From positions 1 through 64,000 of the forward strand of contig JANFAH010000081.1 in the NCBI GenBank assembly GCA_024663395.1: DNA of 64,000 nucleotides, given 5' to 3'. The stretch's first letter is position 1. Each line of letters opens with the position of its first letter. The position numbers and the translations under genes are program-made. Origin of the DNA: Pisolithus tinctorius. Lineage: Eukaryota; Basidiomycota; Agaricomycetes; Boletales; Pisolithaceae. Under the pieces are notes generated by a model that was given only the letters and a program-made list of their open reading frames with translations, was not told where the DNA came from and made no database searches. Shown here piece by piece: positions 24,095 to 33,916 of this stretch.

Positions 24095-27000
24095 TTACGC
24101 GGACTTTCCCGGGAGTTTTCCCACGGCGAATCCCTGTGCGTCCTCGTGGCTGGCCGCGTGTTCTGGGCTAACCTCGTCATCGTCCTCCCCTAAAGCATCC
24201 ACATCCTCCTCGTAACCCTCATCCCCAGTCATGGCATGGTCGACGACGAAAGTACTGGGGCCAGCGACCGGCTGTTCAGGTGCGTAGGAGTTGCGGGTAT
24301 GAGGATTGACATTAGCATTTGACTTGCGTGATCTATGGTTAGGTCTCGAGGATCGGGAGATGCGAGGAAGATGAGTGTCGCGAGGGAGGGGATTACCGTA
24401 AGGCTCCGCTTCTCGCCTTCGACTGTCCCGTCGCTCTCGGCGGTCGACGTAACCCTGGTGAGCCCTCCGCTGTTGCTTCTTGACTCGCTCAGCAGTATCC
24501 CACAGGAGGGCGTTGATGGTATCCATCTGAACGCTATTGAGCGTCTGTCCACCCGTGGCCTCTTCTTTGCTGCGTAGGTCCGCGTCGTTCCCCAGTACCT
24601 CCTCTCTGGTAGGGGACGGTCCCTCAGCCACCACAACTATGTTTCCACTGTCATCAACTTCGTAGTAAGCAAACCTTGCCTTAGACTTTGCTTCACGGCT
24701 GTGCGCTTCCCTAAACAGGTGATAACCCGCAGGTGTGTCTAGGGCGACCTCGTGTTTGCGTCGAAGTGAGCGGTCGAACTCGAAGTACGTCTTAACCTGT
24801 TCCCTGTGAATCACCACACACTCATCTCCCCGTCCTTCCTTGTCAGGGTTGCGGACCAGGAAGAGGTCGGTACTTTGCCGCTCAATATTTTTCACTTTGC
24901 GCGTGGTGGACATGAAGTTTGGTCTGGTACGAGCAGGTGTGGGACAGGTTCTGAATGACAAGTTCTGTAAGTCGCTAACGACTTCCGCGATCAAGTGTTT
25001 AACAGGTTCTAGGTCCCTTTTGGTGATATGGCTTCGTTCACCCCGTCCTTTACGCCAAGAAGATGGTTGAGTTTGGTAAGGACGTTTTTTGTTGGGGGCG
25101 TTAGGAGCAGGAGGCTTATCGCGACGCGCGTGGTGTCCAGATCTCAGTTCTGTCAACGGATACTGGCACGAGGGGCAGCCGTACGCAGACTGTTTGGGAG
25201 GTCGTGGAGGAATAGTGCGTGTGGAGTGGTGGCAGGGAAAGTGCGAAGTGTATGTGGGGCGATTATTGTGGCGAGGTGGATAGAGCGGTGTGGTTGTCCT
25301 TGGGGTCTGGCCATTCCATCTCATGCGCGGGCGATTTTTATGGCTTCCACACAGATGCGGTGCCAAGTATCCAATGAATACCTGGGGATCATCGTCCGAC
25401 GTGTCCCCGTCACCCGCGTCCCTCAACTCATCTATTCCATCAACTCCGATTACCTTGAAATAATCGCTTAACGCCTTCAAATGAGCAACGTCCTCGTATG
25501 GGAGCCAGGTCCGATCACCTGCTGTCCACTGTACTTCAAACATCGTGTCGGCGTGACTCCCGTGGTGCCGGATTATACGATCTACGGCCCATTCACGGTT
25601 GGTCCCTCCGAACTCAGGTATTTGGTCATCCCGTCGACCTGGGAACTTTCGGTTGTCGTTTGGGATGTGGATCCTTAGTAGGGAAGAGTGGAACACGTCG
25701 TGCACCCCCCTCCGCTTCAGGTTATCTGGGAGCTCGATCCGGAAAGAATAGTTCCCGAAGTCTTCCAGTATTTGGTAAGGTCCCATAAATTTCGGCACGA
25801 GCTTCTGAGACGTTCCCTTGGGGAGACTAATGTTCTTTGTAGACACGTATACAAGATCCCCTTTGACGAATGGGCAATCTCGGCGCTTTTTATTAGCGCC
25901 GGTGGTCTGCTTCACGCGTGATTTCATTATTGCATCGTGAGCGTCCATGATCGTCAGTTTCATCTTATTGGCGAAGGCCCTGACACTCGGGTACTCTTCC
26001 CTTGTAGGCGCGTCCCATATCATCTTTCTTGGCATCCGTCCTGTATTCAGGAAAAACGGTGCGTAGCCCGTTGACTCAGATGTCGCACTATTGATAGCGA
26101 ACTCGATGGCAGGTAGTCGTGCCACCCAATCTTTTTGATTATCGCCGATGCAACATCGGAGCATTTGCCCAATGGTCCGGTTAGTGCGTTCAGTAGCTCT
26201 GTCCATTTCTGGATGGTAAGCGCTGGACATCTTTTGTTTGATTCCAATCAAGCCATTAAGGTGGGTCCAAAATAGGCTTGTGAACAGGACATCGCGGTTG
26301 CTGACGATCGCTCTGGGCAAACCGTGATATTTGTATACTTCAGCGAACATCAGTTCCGCAACCTCACGAGTGGTGTATGTCGTCTTACTTGGTACGAGGT
26401 GCACCATAGACGTTAACAAGTCGATGATCACCGTGATCGAATCGTACTTTCCATTGCGGTCTTTGGATTCGGGTAGTGGGCCCACGAAGTCGACCCCAAT
26501 CACTTCCCATGGTTGAGAAGGTATGGGTAGCGGGTTGAGCAATCCAAACGGTTTGTGCGTTGGAGGTTTGCTGCGTTGGCAAGTTCGGCAGGACACGCAG
26601 AACTCGGTGATATCTTTCACCATGGTATCCCACCATAGGAACTCTCGAATGTATGAAACTGTTTTCTTCGCGCCCAAGTGGGCGAGAATAGAGTGTGCTT
26701 GATCGATTACGGTTTCACGAAGTCGTTTTCCTTTTACCTCGATGTCTGGTACACAGAACACTGTACGGTCTGGTAGTTTCAATTTAATGAATCCATCCGG
26801 TGTGACTTCGAAGTTTTTAAATGCTTTTGGGTCGCTCAGGATCTGTTTAAAGAACGGGTCCTGGTCGTATTTATTTTTGGCCGCTTCCAGTAAACCCTCG
26901 TTGCCTGGATATACTACCAGTGGTATGCGCGTCACTGGGTCCTTATCTGCACTATCTGGGATAGTAGTGTGTTGGTCCGTGTTTGTCACACGTCTACTCG

Positions 27001-30000
27001 GCTCATGGTCCTGCAATGCGGACCTGGCGTGGTCATTCTCAGGTAAGGCGGGTATGTCTGTACCCTTTCCCCCCTTCTTTTGTTCACCTGGGCCTAGGAG
27101 AACGAAACGATTCTTCATGCGACTCGCAAATTCCAAGCCTGTCTCAGGACGTCCCGTCTCCGCAGGAGGAGGTAGGGGCCGGTGGGGACGAGATTGCCCC
27201 GTCGGTTCACTGGTTCGTGCCATGTTATCAGCCTGGGCCTGCGTCTTTCTAGGTGGTTTAATTCGGATCATTAGCTTGGGTGCGCTGGAGGATGACGACC
27301 CCCCCACAGGTGTGTCTGTTGAGCCTTGCCCGGACCGCTGATCTACTGATGGTCCCCTTTCGCTAGGGGTTATCGCAAGTGCTTCAATCCCGACGTAGAC
27401 AGGTGCAGTGATCATATTTCCAGTGCGGTCCGGAGACGCCGATTCGCTGACATCCACATCGTGATGTAGGTATTCACTTGGAGTGTGGATCGTCCCAGGA
27501 GCGTCGAACTCATACATCCGGGATAGGGCATTGGGGAGGACGTTGTCCTCACCCGGTACATACTTTATATCGAAGTCGAACTCCGCCAGCTTCTCCAACC
27601 AGCGTGCTTGCCTCCCAGAGAGATCTTTTTGGTCCAATAGGTACGTTAAACTTTTGTGATCGGTTACCCAAGTGAAGTGGACCCCCTGTAAGATGTCCTT
27701 ATGCCTCAGCATCATTTCCACGCCTGCGAGCAATTCTTGCTCGTGAACGGGGTAATTACACTGTGCTGACAACATTTTCGCCGAATAGAACGCAGCCACT
27801 TTGGAAGATTTCCAGTCTGGTCCTTGTGCGACTACACCGCCAATACCATTCCCACAAGCGTCGGTCATCACCCATATGGGGTCATGCCCCGTTTCATAGT
27901 TCAAAGGTACCCGACAATGAGGTGCGCATGCCTCGACGTACTGTTTCACGGTGTCGAACGCTTGTTGTTCGGTATATGTCCAGCGGAACGGACGGGTCTC
28001 CGCACTAGCTTCCACTAGAACACCCAAAGGTACACACACCTTGTAGATATCATCAGCGAGGTAACCCACAGACCCGATAAACCCTTTGCAGAGGGCGCGG
28101 TTGGTAGGAACCTTCCAATTGCGAATTCGATTGACTTTCTCAGGATCCATCTTGATGCCATCGTCGGTGATGACGCGTCCTAGGATCTTGACTTCGTCGC
28201 ATAGGAATCGAAGTTTCTTCTCGCTCAGGTACAGCTTTTCCCGAGTCAGAACCTGCAGTACTAACTTAACATGGCGTACATGTTCCTCCAGGGTATCTGA
28301 ATAAATGATGATGTCATCGAGATAGACGTCCATGAAAGACCCAATGTATTCCCCAAAGATATGGTTCATGAGTGCTTGGTAGGTCACCGGAGCATTACAA
28401 TCTCCCTGTTGCACGACGAGGCTGACCATATTCCCATCAGGAGTCGTCACTGCAGTGTGCTCGACATGCTCTGGGATCACTCGTATTTGTTCATACGCAT
28501 CGGCCCCGTCTATTATCGATCGGTATGGTTTTCGGGCCACACGCCGCAGGATGCCATCCATGTCGGGCATCGGGGACGATAATTTTCGGGTATTCTTGTT
28601 TCGCTCCCTCAAGTCAACCACGACTCGTAGTCGAGGAGGGTCTCCCGCCTTGGGGATCAGCAACATAGGGCACGTATTGCGGGCAGCGGTGAGCTCCCAT
28701 CGGCCCGTTTTTAGGTAGGCATTTTTCTTCTCAGTCCACAGCGGTCGCAATGCATCTGGGCATTTAGATGGTCTCCAGGGATATATCTTCTTCTCGTCAA
28801 TCAGAGGGATTTCGTGGTTGATCGCGCGGAACGGGGGTAAGGCTGTCGAGCCAACCAGCGAACATAGTGGTTTTGACAATTCCTGGAGGTAGCGCCGCAC
28901 TCTCTCAAGGCTATCGTGGTATACTTCGGTTGCTCGAGACTCCAGAACAGAAACCTGAGGTCCCCGCATCTCCATTGGGGTTTTACTGCCAATCACTACA
29001 CGCGGTGAGTGCAACCCTACCAATACCTGGTGTTGATAGAGAAATGGTGTCCCTAATATCAGATTGTAGTTCTGTATGTTCATCACATCGAAGTGATGTT
29101 CACAATCTATCCCCTGGTACTGGAAGCGTACTTTAGTTCCAAAGTTCACCTTGGATCGCGAGCCTTGGACAGCCAGCTGGATGGTAAGCGGCTTCTCTAG
29201 AGGTATTTTCTTTACATTCAGTTGTTCAGCGAGCGTCACTGACATGAAGTCAGCCAGTGATCCGGTGTCGATCAGGGCGCGAGCGGGTTGGCCATTGACG
29301 TGCACCACCACGACTAAAGGCTTTGGAACCTTACGGGTGAAGTCCTTTGCAATTGCGGCATTGCGTTGTAGGGTCAATCGATCGCTGGATTTAATGGCGT
29401 TGCTATGCAGGTGAAGCATGTTACACGGTACGTTGCCGGGTTCACACCATTCATCTTTCAAATTATCGTCGTCCCTTTCGAACAGACGGGCTAACCCCAG
29501 GTCGCAGTCCTCAGTGGGATCAGACCTAGTAAGATCTGCACACGCATGGAATAATCTTCTTGCATGCCAACGTGCGACGTCAAATCCCTGCGATCCCAAC
29601 TTATATGCCGGGAGCTCGAAGCACAAAGCCATGTGGTAGTCGTAGACTTCGTAAGTCGATTCGTCCTTAGCGATACATGCAAAACGATCCTGGTTTTCTC
29701 CTTCGAGCACCGGGAAACTATACGTCTTCAGTCTGGTCTCTATGGCCTCCTCGATCGGGCGCCCCATAGGTGCGGCTCGCCACATTCGGGCTCTGTCCAT
29801 CTGACGTAGGTTAAACTTCGTCATTCCGGCCTTCTCGCCCTTTCTGAACCAGTACCAGGAGTCCAATTGGAATGCTGGATTCCTCAGCAGACGGGTCTCG
29901 ACGGTGATAGCGTCTGCAGGACCCAAGACGTCCCTTTCGCTGTCAATGATCATATGTAGTCCGTCCCCTATTTCATAGACCAAGAACCGAGAGTCCATGA

Positions 30001-32692
30001 ACGTGCTCAGTGAGTTTTGGTCATCACCTGGGTAGCATATCCCTGATAGCCGTTCAATAGCCCGCTCTTCCAGGGGGTACCCGAACGTGGGACCTGTGGA
30101 GCGGTGACCTAGGAATTGGCGACGAGAGTAGACGTGAACTCGCATCCCTACTGGTAAGTCATCATCATCAGTTGTGACTCTATTTCCCGCATCCTCGCTA
30201 TCATCGTCACTCCAGATACTCTCCAGGTCCGGCAAATCATCATCTTCGTTAGAGATGGTAGGTCCTATCGGGTGAATGAAGTTCGCAGTCACTTCGGTGT
30301 CGTCAATCGATGATTTGGCTAGTTGCCGTTGACATTCAACGTCGCCAAAATCGACGTCTATCCCAAAGCTTGCAACCCCGGGGGGTTTGCTTAACGATGA
30401 TACGGTGTGTCTTGTCGGACAATTGCGGGAGAAGTGCCCTGGTTTATGACAGATGTAACACAGACCCTCAGCCTTGTGCTGCTCCTGCTCGTCTTTACTG
30501 AGCTTAGGCGTGTCGCGCTTATGCTTGTCAGAACGTCCATCGTGCTTTCCCTTAGACTGACAAACATCCGTCGGTGCCACCTCCTTTTGCGGCTCATAAT
30601 CCTTACGTTTCTTCCGGTGACGTCTCCGTTCACGCTTGGAGGACTCGGGTCCCTCTGGAGAAGCGGCAGCGCTGGCCACGGCTCGCTTCTTACTTTGTTG
30701 TCTTTGGGACTTCGGAATATAATCTCCCGTAATGGACTGAGCGATCTCAAGAACCTCTGCGCTCGCTATCACTCTCTTCAGTGAAGAGATCTCCGGGTTT
30801 AGCTTTTCTCGCCACAAGTCTCGCTGGAGTTCTTTGCGAAGACCTGACCAGAGTTTATGGACTTTAGCACGTTTGTCCGTTTCCCCTATCATGTTCCAGA
30901 GCTCGTTCAACTCGTACACGTAGTTTTTTACAGTTTTAGAATTCTGGTAGCACGCCTGTAGCTTCTCTCTCTGCCGTAGGCGGAAATTGATAGGGAAGCA
31001 ATAGTTAAATAGCTCCGTAAAGAAATCTGACAGTCTCCATTTGTAGGGATCTCCAGATACTTCGTGCACATAGAACTCGTACACTTTGCCCATCAGATAA
31101 TGTGACAGTACGAAAGCGCGTTTCTTCGGGGCCACTCGACCATCCTCGATGTACGCTGTTCCTTCGGTGACAAAACGGTGGTACGAATGTGCGTCATCCG
31201 ACCCGTCGTACTTATTCAGTGGAATTGGTTTCAACGTCGTCCTTCGTCTTGACTTCGACCGTCTTTTTGCATTTCGGTGTCCCCGCTTACGCTTTCGGGA
31301 TCTCCCTCGCCTGCGGTGCCTACTCCCATCTGATGAATCGGAGTTCGTTGAGCTACTAGTGGTAGAGGAACCATCATCACTATTCGATGACGAGCTGCTA
31401 TCATCCGAAGGTGAGCTGCCACTCATTGAATGTGTATCGTTCGAATCCTCAGATTCAGAGGATGAGTTGTCGTCCGAGCTGCTGCTCGAATCTGGCGTGG
31501 TCCCGGTGGAATCTGAGCTGCTCTCGCGACAAGGGTTTCGCCTGGATCGACGTTTCTTCCCCTTACGTCTGTTAGGATGCCTGTCACCCTTTTCCAGGTG
31601 TTTCAACGTCAACCCGATATAACTTTTCAGATCAATTTGTTTAACAGGTTCCATCGCTTTTGGCGTCCTTTGCCATTCGCGATGCTTGTCATCCCGTTTA
31701 GCAACCCTCTCCACTATTTCCCTTATCGGGTTTGGGGTTATTCCAGAGGAGTAGGTGGCAGTTTTTGTCACCTTCGCTTTCTGGTGGGACCTCTCCTTCT
31801 TTTTCTTAGAGGCGCCGTTCTTCCTGGTCGACTTTGTACTGACCCTGCCAGCGGGTGACACCGGGTTCGCCTGCTTATTCCCTGAGGGTCCAGGTTCGTC
31901 ACCGTCGCTTCGGCTAAGCCTCTGGGCCATTTTCCAAGATGCCAATGCGGCACGTTGTGCCTCGGGGTTCCCCTCCTCACTGCTTAGGCTCAGTGCCCCC
32001 CAATTCCTGGGGTCAATACCCTTTCCCTTCGTATCTCTGGGGTGGCTTTCAGGTTCAGAGGATGTGTCCGCACACGAGTACCTCTGCGCGGATATCGATC
32101 TCCTCCTAATCCTTTCCCTTTCATCAGGGGTCAGATTTCTCTCAGCTTCTCGAACTGTTCGCTCAAGTTCAGGCCGTAGTGGACTACCTCCGGTGCGCCT
32201 TTCACGTGGTTTCTTTTGCACCACCGTGGTCCACGACTGCAGGTCGTTTGGCTCTACCTCTGTCTCACTCATAGGCAAGGGTGAAAGGGCGTTATTCCTG
32301 GTATTTTCAGGTAGTTCTATCTGTACACTGTGAGCTGGTACCGACGCTCCAACAGTACTGTTTTCATAGTTCTCCGGGAGCCTGAACGCCCCGGGGTACA
32401 CTGGCGAGACTAATCTCGAGCCAGGCTCGTCTACGGTCGCACCTCTGGGCGCCGGACTTGCACTTCTGGTGCTTACTCGCACGACGTCACTGTACTTTCG
32501 GGCAGCGTCGGCTGGGTTCTCGGTCGGGGTTGGGGGATGACTTCCGACGGGAGTCTTTTTTGATAGTGGGGAACTCTCGACAGCTTCAGCACCAGGCTGG
32601 GCTGTCGGGCTATGGGGTAGGGAAGCCGCTCGAGCTCGAGTAGCTTGGCGGAGGTTGTATCGAGCGTTATGTGTTTCAGAGATTTTTGACAT
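24095..32692 (-). CDS. gag-pol polyprotein of gypsy 1
   Basis: One open frame of 2865 aa from the ATG at 32692 (MSKISETHNARYNLR). Order: Ser/Arg-rich N-terminus, acidic Ser run, gag capsid-like region, CCHC knuckle CYICHKPGHFSRNC (about 30420-30461), retropepsin ALIDTGS, reverse transcriptase with YLDDIIIYSD, RNase H (MTDACGNG, HEQELL, TDHKSL), integrase HHCC (AHSILAHLG then CVSCRTCQRSK) and core, a chromodomain (WAVDRIIRHHG then TWLPYEDV), and about 430 further residues of unknown role. The integrase core keeps DFVGPLP and the Glu of ATERTNR, but the second catalytic position reads VSNRD instead of VSDRD (codon at 26299-26297). Transposition may therefore need a helper. The lack of a gag stop means gag and pol are made as one chain. 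Confidence 0.93.
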   Translation of the reverse strand: MSKISETHNARYNLRQATRARAASLPHSPTAQPGAEAVESSPLSKKTPVGSHPPTPTENPADAARKYSDVVRVSTRSASPAPRGATVDEPGSRLVSPVYPGAFRLPENYENSTVGASVPAHSVQIELPENTRNNALSPLPMSETEVEPNDLQSWTTVVQKKPRERRTGGSPLRPELERTVREAERNLTPDERERIRRRSISAQRYSCADTSSEPESHPRDTKGKGIDPRNWGALSLSSEEGNPEAQRAALASWKMAQRLSRSDGDEPGPSGNKQANPVSPAGRVSTKSTRKNGASKKKKERSHQKAKVTKTATYSSGITPNPIREIVERVAKRDDKHREWQRTPKAMEPVKQIDLKSYIGLTLKHLEKGDRHPNRRKGKKRRSRRNPCRESSSDSTGTTPDSSSSSDDNSSSESEDSNDTHSMSGSSPSDDSSSSSNSDDGSSTTSSSTNSDSSDGSRHRRRGRSRKRKRGHRNAKRRSKSRRRTTLKPIPLNKYDGSDDAHSYHRFVTEGTAYIEDGRVAPKKRAFVLSHYLMGKVYEFYVHEVSGDPYKWRLSDFFTELFNYCFPINFRLRQREKLQACYQNSKTVKNYVYELNELWNMIGETDKRAKVHKLWSGLRKELQRDLWREKLNPEISSLKRVIASAEVLEIAQSITGDYIPKSQRQQSKKRAVASAAASPEGPESSKRERRRHRKKRKDYEPQKEVAPTDVCQSKGKHDGRSDKHKRDTPKLSKDEQEQHKAEGLCYICHKPGHFSRNCPTRHTVSSLSKPPGVASFGIDVDFGDVECQRQLAKSSIDDTEVTANFIHPIGPTISNEDDDLPDLESIWSDDDSEDAGNRVTTDDDDLPVGMRVHVYSRRQFLGHRSTGPTFGYPLEERAIERLSGICYPGDDQNSLSTFMDSRFLVYEIGDGLHMIIDSERDVLGPADAITVETRLLRNPAFQLDSWYWFRKGEKAGMTKFNLRQMDRARMWRAAPMGRPIEEAIETRLKTYSFPVLEGENQDRFACIAKDESTYEVYDYHMALCFELPAYKLGSQGFDVARWHARRLFHACADLTRSDPTEDCDLGLARLFERDDDNLKDEWCEPGNVPCNMLHLHSNAIKSSDRLTLQRNAAIAKDFTRKVPKPLVVVVHVNGQPARALIDTGSLADFMSVTLAEQLNVKKIPLEKPLTIQLAVQGSRSKVNFGTKVRFQYQGIDCEHHFDVMNIQNYNLILGTPFLYQHQVLVGLHSPRVVIGSKTPMEMRGPQVSVLESRATEVYHDSLERVRRYLQELSKPLCSLVGSTALPPFRAINHEIPLIDEKKIYPWRPSKCPDALRPLWTEKKNAYLKTGRWELTAARNTCPMLLIPKAGDPPRLRVVVDLRERNKNTRKLSSPMPDMDGILRRVARKPYRSIIDGADAYEQIRVIPEHVEHTAVTTPDGNMVSLVVQQGDCNAPVTYQALMNHIFGEYIGSFMDVYLDDIIIYSDTLEEHVRHVKLVLQVLTREKLYLSEKKLRFLCDEVKILGRVITDDGIKMDPEKVNRIRNWKVPTNRALCKGFIGSVGYLADDIYKVCVPLGVLVEASAETRPFRWTYTEQQAFDTVKQYVEACAPHCRVPLNYETGHDPIWVMTDACGNGIGGVVAQGPDWKSSKVAAFYSAKMLSAQCNYPVHEQELLAGVEMMLRHKDILQGVHFTWVTDHKSLTYLLDQKDLSGRQARWLEKLAEFDFDIKYVPGEDNVLPNALSRMYEFDAPGTIHTPSEYLHHDVDVSESASPDRTGNMITAPVYVGIEALAITPSERGPSVDQRSGQGSTDTPVGGSSSSSAPKLMIRIKPPRKTQAQADNMARTSEPTGQSRPHRPLPPPAETGRPETGLEFASRMKNRFVLLGPGEQKKGGKGTDIPALPENDHARSALQDHEPSRRVTNTDQHTTIPDSADKDPVTRIPLVVYPGNEGLLEAAKNKYDQDPFFKQILSDPKAFKNFEVTPDGFIKLKLPDRTVFCVPDIEVKGKRLRETVIDQAHSILAHLGAKKTVSYIREFLWWDTMVKDITEFCVSCRTCQRSKPPTHKPFGLLNPLPIPSQPWEVIGVDFVGPLPESKDRNGKYDSITVIIDLLTSMVHLVPSKTTYTTREVAELMFAEVYKYHGLPRAIVSNRDVLFTSLFWTHLNGLIGIKQKMSSAYHPEMDRATERTNRTIGQMLRCCIGDNQKDWVARLPAIEFAINSATSESTGYAPFFLNTGRMPRKMIWDAPTREEYPSVRAFANKMKLTIMDAHDAIMKSRVKQTTGANKKRRDCPFVKGDLVYVSTKNISLPKGTSQKLVPKFMGPYQILEDFGNYSFRIELPDNLKRRGVHDVFHSSLLRIHIPNDNRKFPGRRDDQIPEFGGTNREWAVDRIIRHHGSHADTMFEVQWTAGDRTWLPYEDVAHLKALSDYFKVIGVDGIDELRDAGDGDTSDDDPQVFIGYLAPHLCGSHKNRPRMRWNGQTPRTTTPLYPPRHNNRPTYTSHFPCHHSTRTIPPRPPKQSAYGCPSCQYPLTELRSGHHARRDKPPAPNAPNKKRPYQTQPSSWRKGRGERSHITKRDLEPVKHLIAEVVSDLQNLSFRTCPTPARTRPNFMSTTRKVKNIERQSTDLFLVRNPDKEGRGDECVVIHREQVKTYFEFDRSLRRKHEVALDTPAGYHLFREAHSREAKSKARFAYYEVDDSGNIVVVAEGPSPTREEVLGNDADLRSKEEATGGQTLNSVQMDTINALLWDTAERVKKQQRRAHQGYVDRRERRDSRRREAEPYGNPLPRDTHLPRISRSSRPNHRSRKSNANVNPHTRNSYAPEQPVAGPSTFVVDHAMTGDEGYEEDVDALGEDDDEVSPEHAASHEDAQGFAVGKLPGKSA

Positions 32693-32803
32693 GATACTCA
32701 CTTCTTTTCTATGCGAGGGATCAGTTCGCAAATTGTTGAGGGAGGTATCGGGGAAGGGCGTGTGTTTCGAGTTTTAGACCAGTTTTTAGAGAGGATAAAA
32801 ATA

Positions 32804-33093
32804 TGTGACTCCGAGGCGAAGTAGTAACACTTGCAACGTAGACACAAGAGACTTTCCTTAAGACACGCTACACGATTATCCAGACGTTGTGGTCTGTATT
32901 GATGTAGGGAAGGAAGTCCCTCTATCTCTACGTAGTATGAGTCTCTTTATACTGTAGCAAACAGGTACGAAACGTCAACATAGATGAACGGGACAAGTAA
33001 ATCAAAAGAGACAAATGAGAAACAAATTGGATCTGTCAAGTGAACGAATATCTCTTGGGAACATACTGTCAAGCGTCGGTCCGAAACCCGACA
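32804..33093 (-). repeat. 5' LTR of gypsy 1
   Basis: Upstream LTR in the element's own direction. It is followed inward by TATTTTTATCC; the second gypsy element has TATTTTGAAC at the same place after its 5' LTR, suggesting a shared primer-site or leader feature. Confidence 0.94.
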
Positions 33094-33098
33094 AAGGG

Positions 33099-33916
33099 AC
33101 AACTGATGCACATAAAGCAAGTGCAAACAGTATAGGCGCCTTGGGTCCTCCTACTGTCCTGGAGTCGGTGCAGAACCTGGCGTCTACTGTAACGGTATGG
33201 GCAAGGGTTGTCCAGCCCCATCCCACTAATACCTGCGAACATCATGCGGGTGATGGGTCTGTCAGTCGGCAGTGAATTGGCAAATACCCCCCGATGGCAG
33301 TTGTGGACGTTGCTGGACACCTCTATTAGGGTCGAAAGGCCACCGCAAGTATGCTCAACCTCTGGACACGGCGCTCAGCGTCAGTACGTGGCAATACCTA
33401 CGCACGGTGCGATACGACACGCCATCTCATGCGGGACAGACCGTCACAAGTAGTTGTACGATGGCGGGCTCTTTCACGTGTCTTCTGTGCAGCAAGTAGC
33501 TGCGTTTTGGTCGTGTATTCTATCGGAAACAGCAGTGCGCTTTCACTCTGGAGGTATTAGACAACATCTCGATCGGCACGTTGTAATGCCTCAGCCGCCT
33601 GGATTCCTCGTGTTGTTTCGACCATCGCGAACGTGTACACATTGCTTGTCCCCATCCCTGTCACCCAAAGCCCGGCACTTCTCAGTTGTCATACTGACTC
33701 TCTTGTGTCGCGACCCAGTTTGCTTAGTGCGTCGTGGAACGGTGGGTATCCGGTCGTTCGCTGGAGAGTAGGATACTGTCTGTGTTGCCACTTAGAGCTG
33801 ATCGATAATTATATTTAGTTTAAACAGTGTGCTTTTTTCCAAGCTGTCAGAGCGGGCTGAGGGTACCTCTCATCCCGGCTCTTAGAGGCCCATCATTTAA
33901 CTCGACGTTCTTCCAG
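33099..33916. repeat. upstream region of GTPase gene 2 (block copy 3)
   Basis: No gene seen. About 33460-33680 is homologous to 18420-18640 and 36160-36390 (the SCACGTSTCTTCYGTGCARC area, and the later CCTCGTGT area). Begins directly after the gypsy 1 target copy. Confidence 0.55.

Larger units (their letters stand above)
23748..33093 (-). mobile_element. Ty3/gypsy LTR retrotransposon 1 (full length)
   Basis: 9346 bp on the minus strand with two 290-bp LTRs and a perfect 5-bp target duplication AAGGG (23743-23747 and 33094-33098). Read in its own direction each LTR runs TGT...ACA. The only LTR differences I see are two bases, so insertion is recent. A single gag-pol frame fills the interior. 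A purine run (about 24039-24052 in minus sense) just before the 3' LTR is a fair polypurine tract. Confidence 0.96.

Noticed and set aside
26742..27341. Plus-strand 199-codon open frame
   Set aside because: Antisense shadow of the long open gypsy 1 polyprotein; no introns or domains.
31149..31622. Plus-strand acidic ORF
   Set aside because: Shadow of the Ser/Arg and acidic region of the minus-strand gypsy 1 gag.
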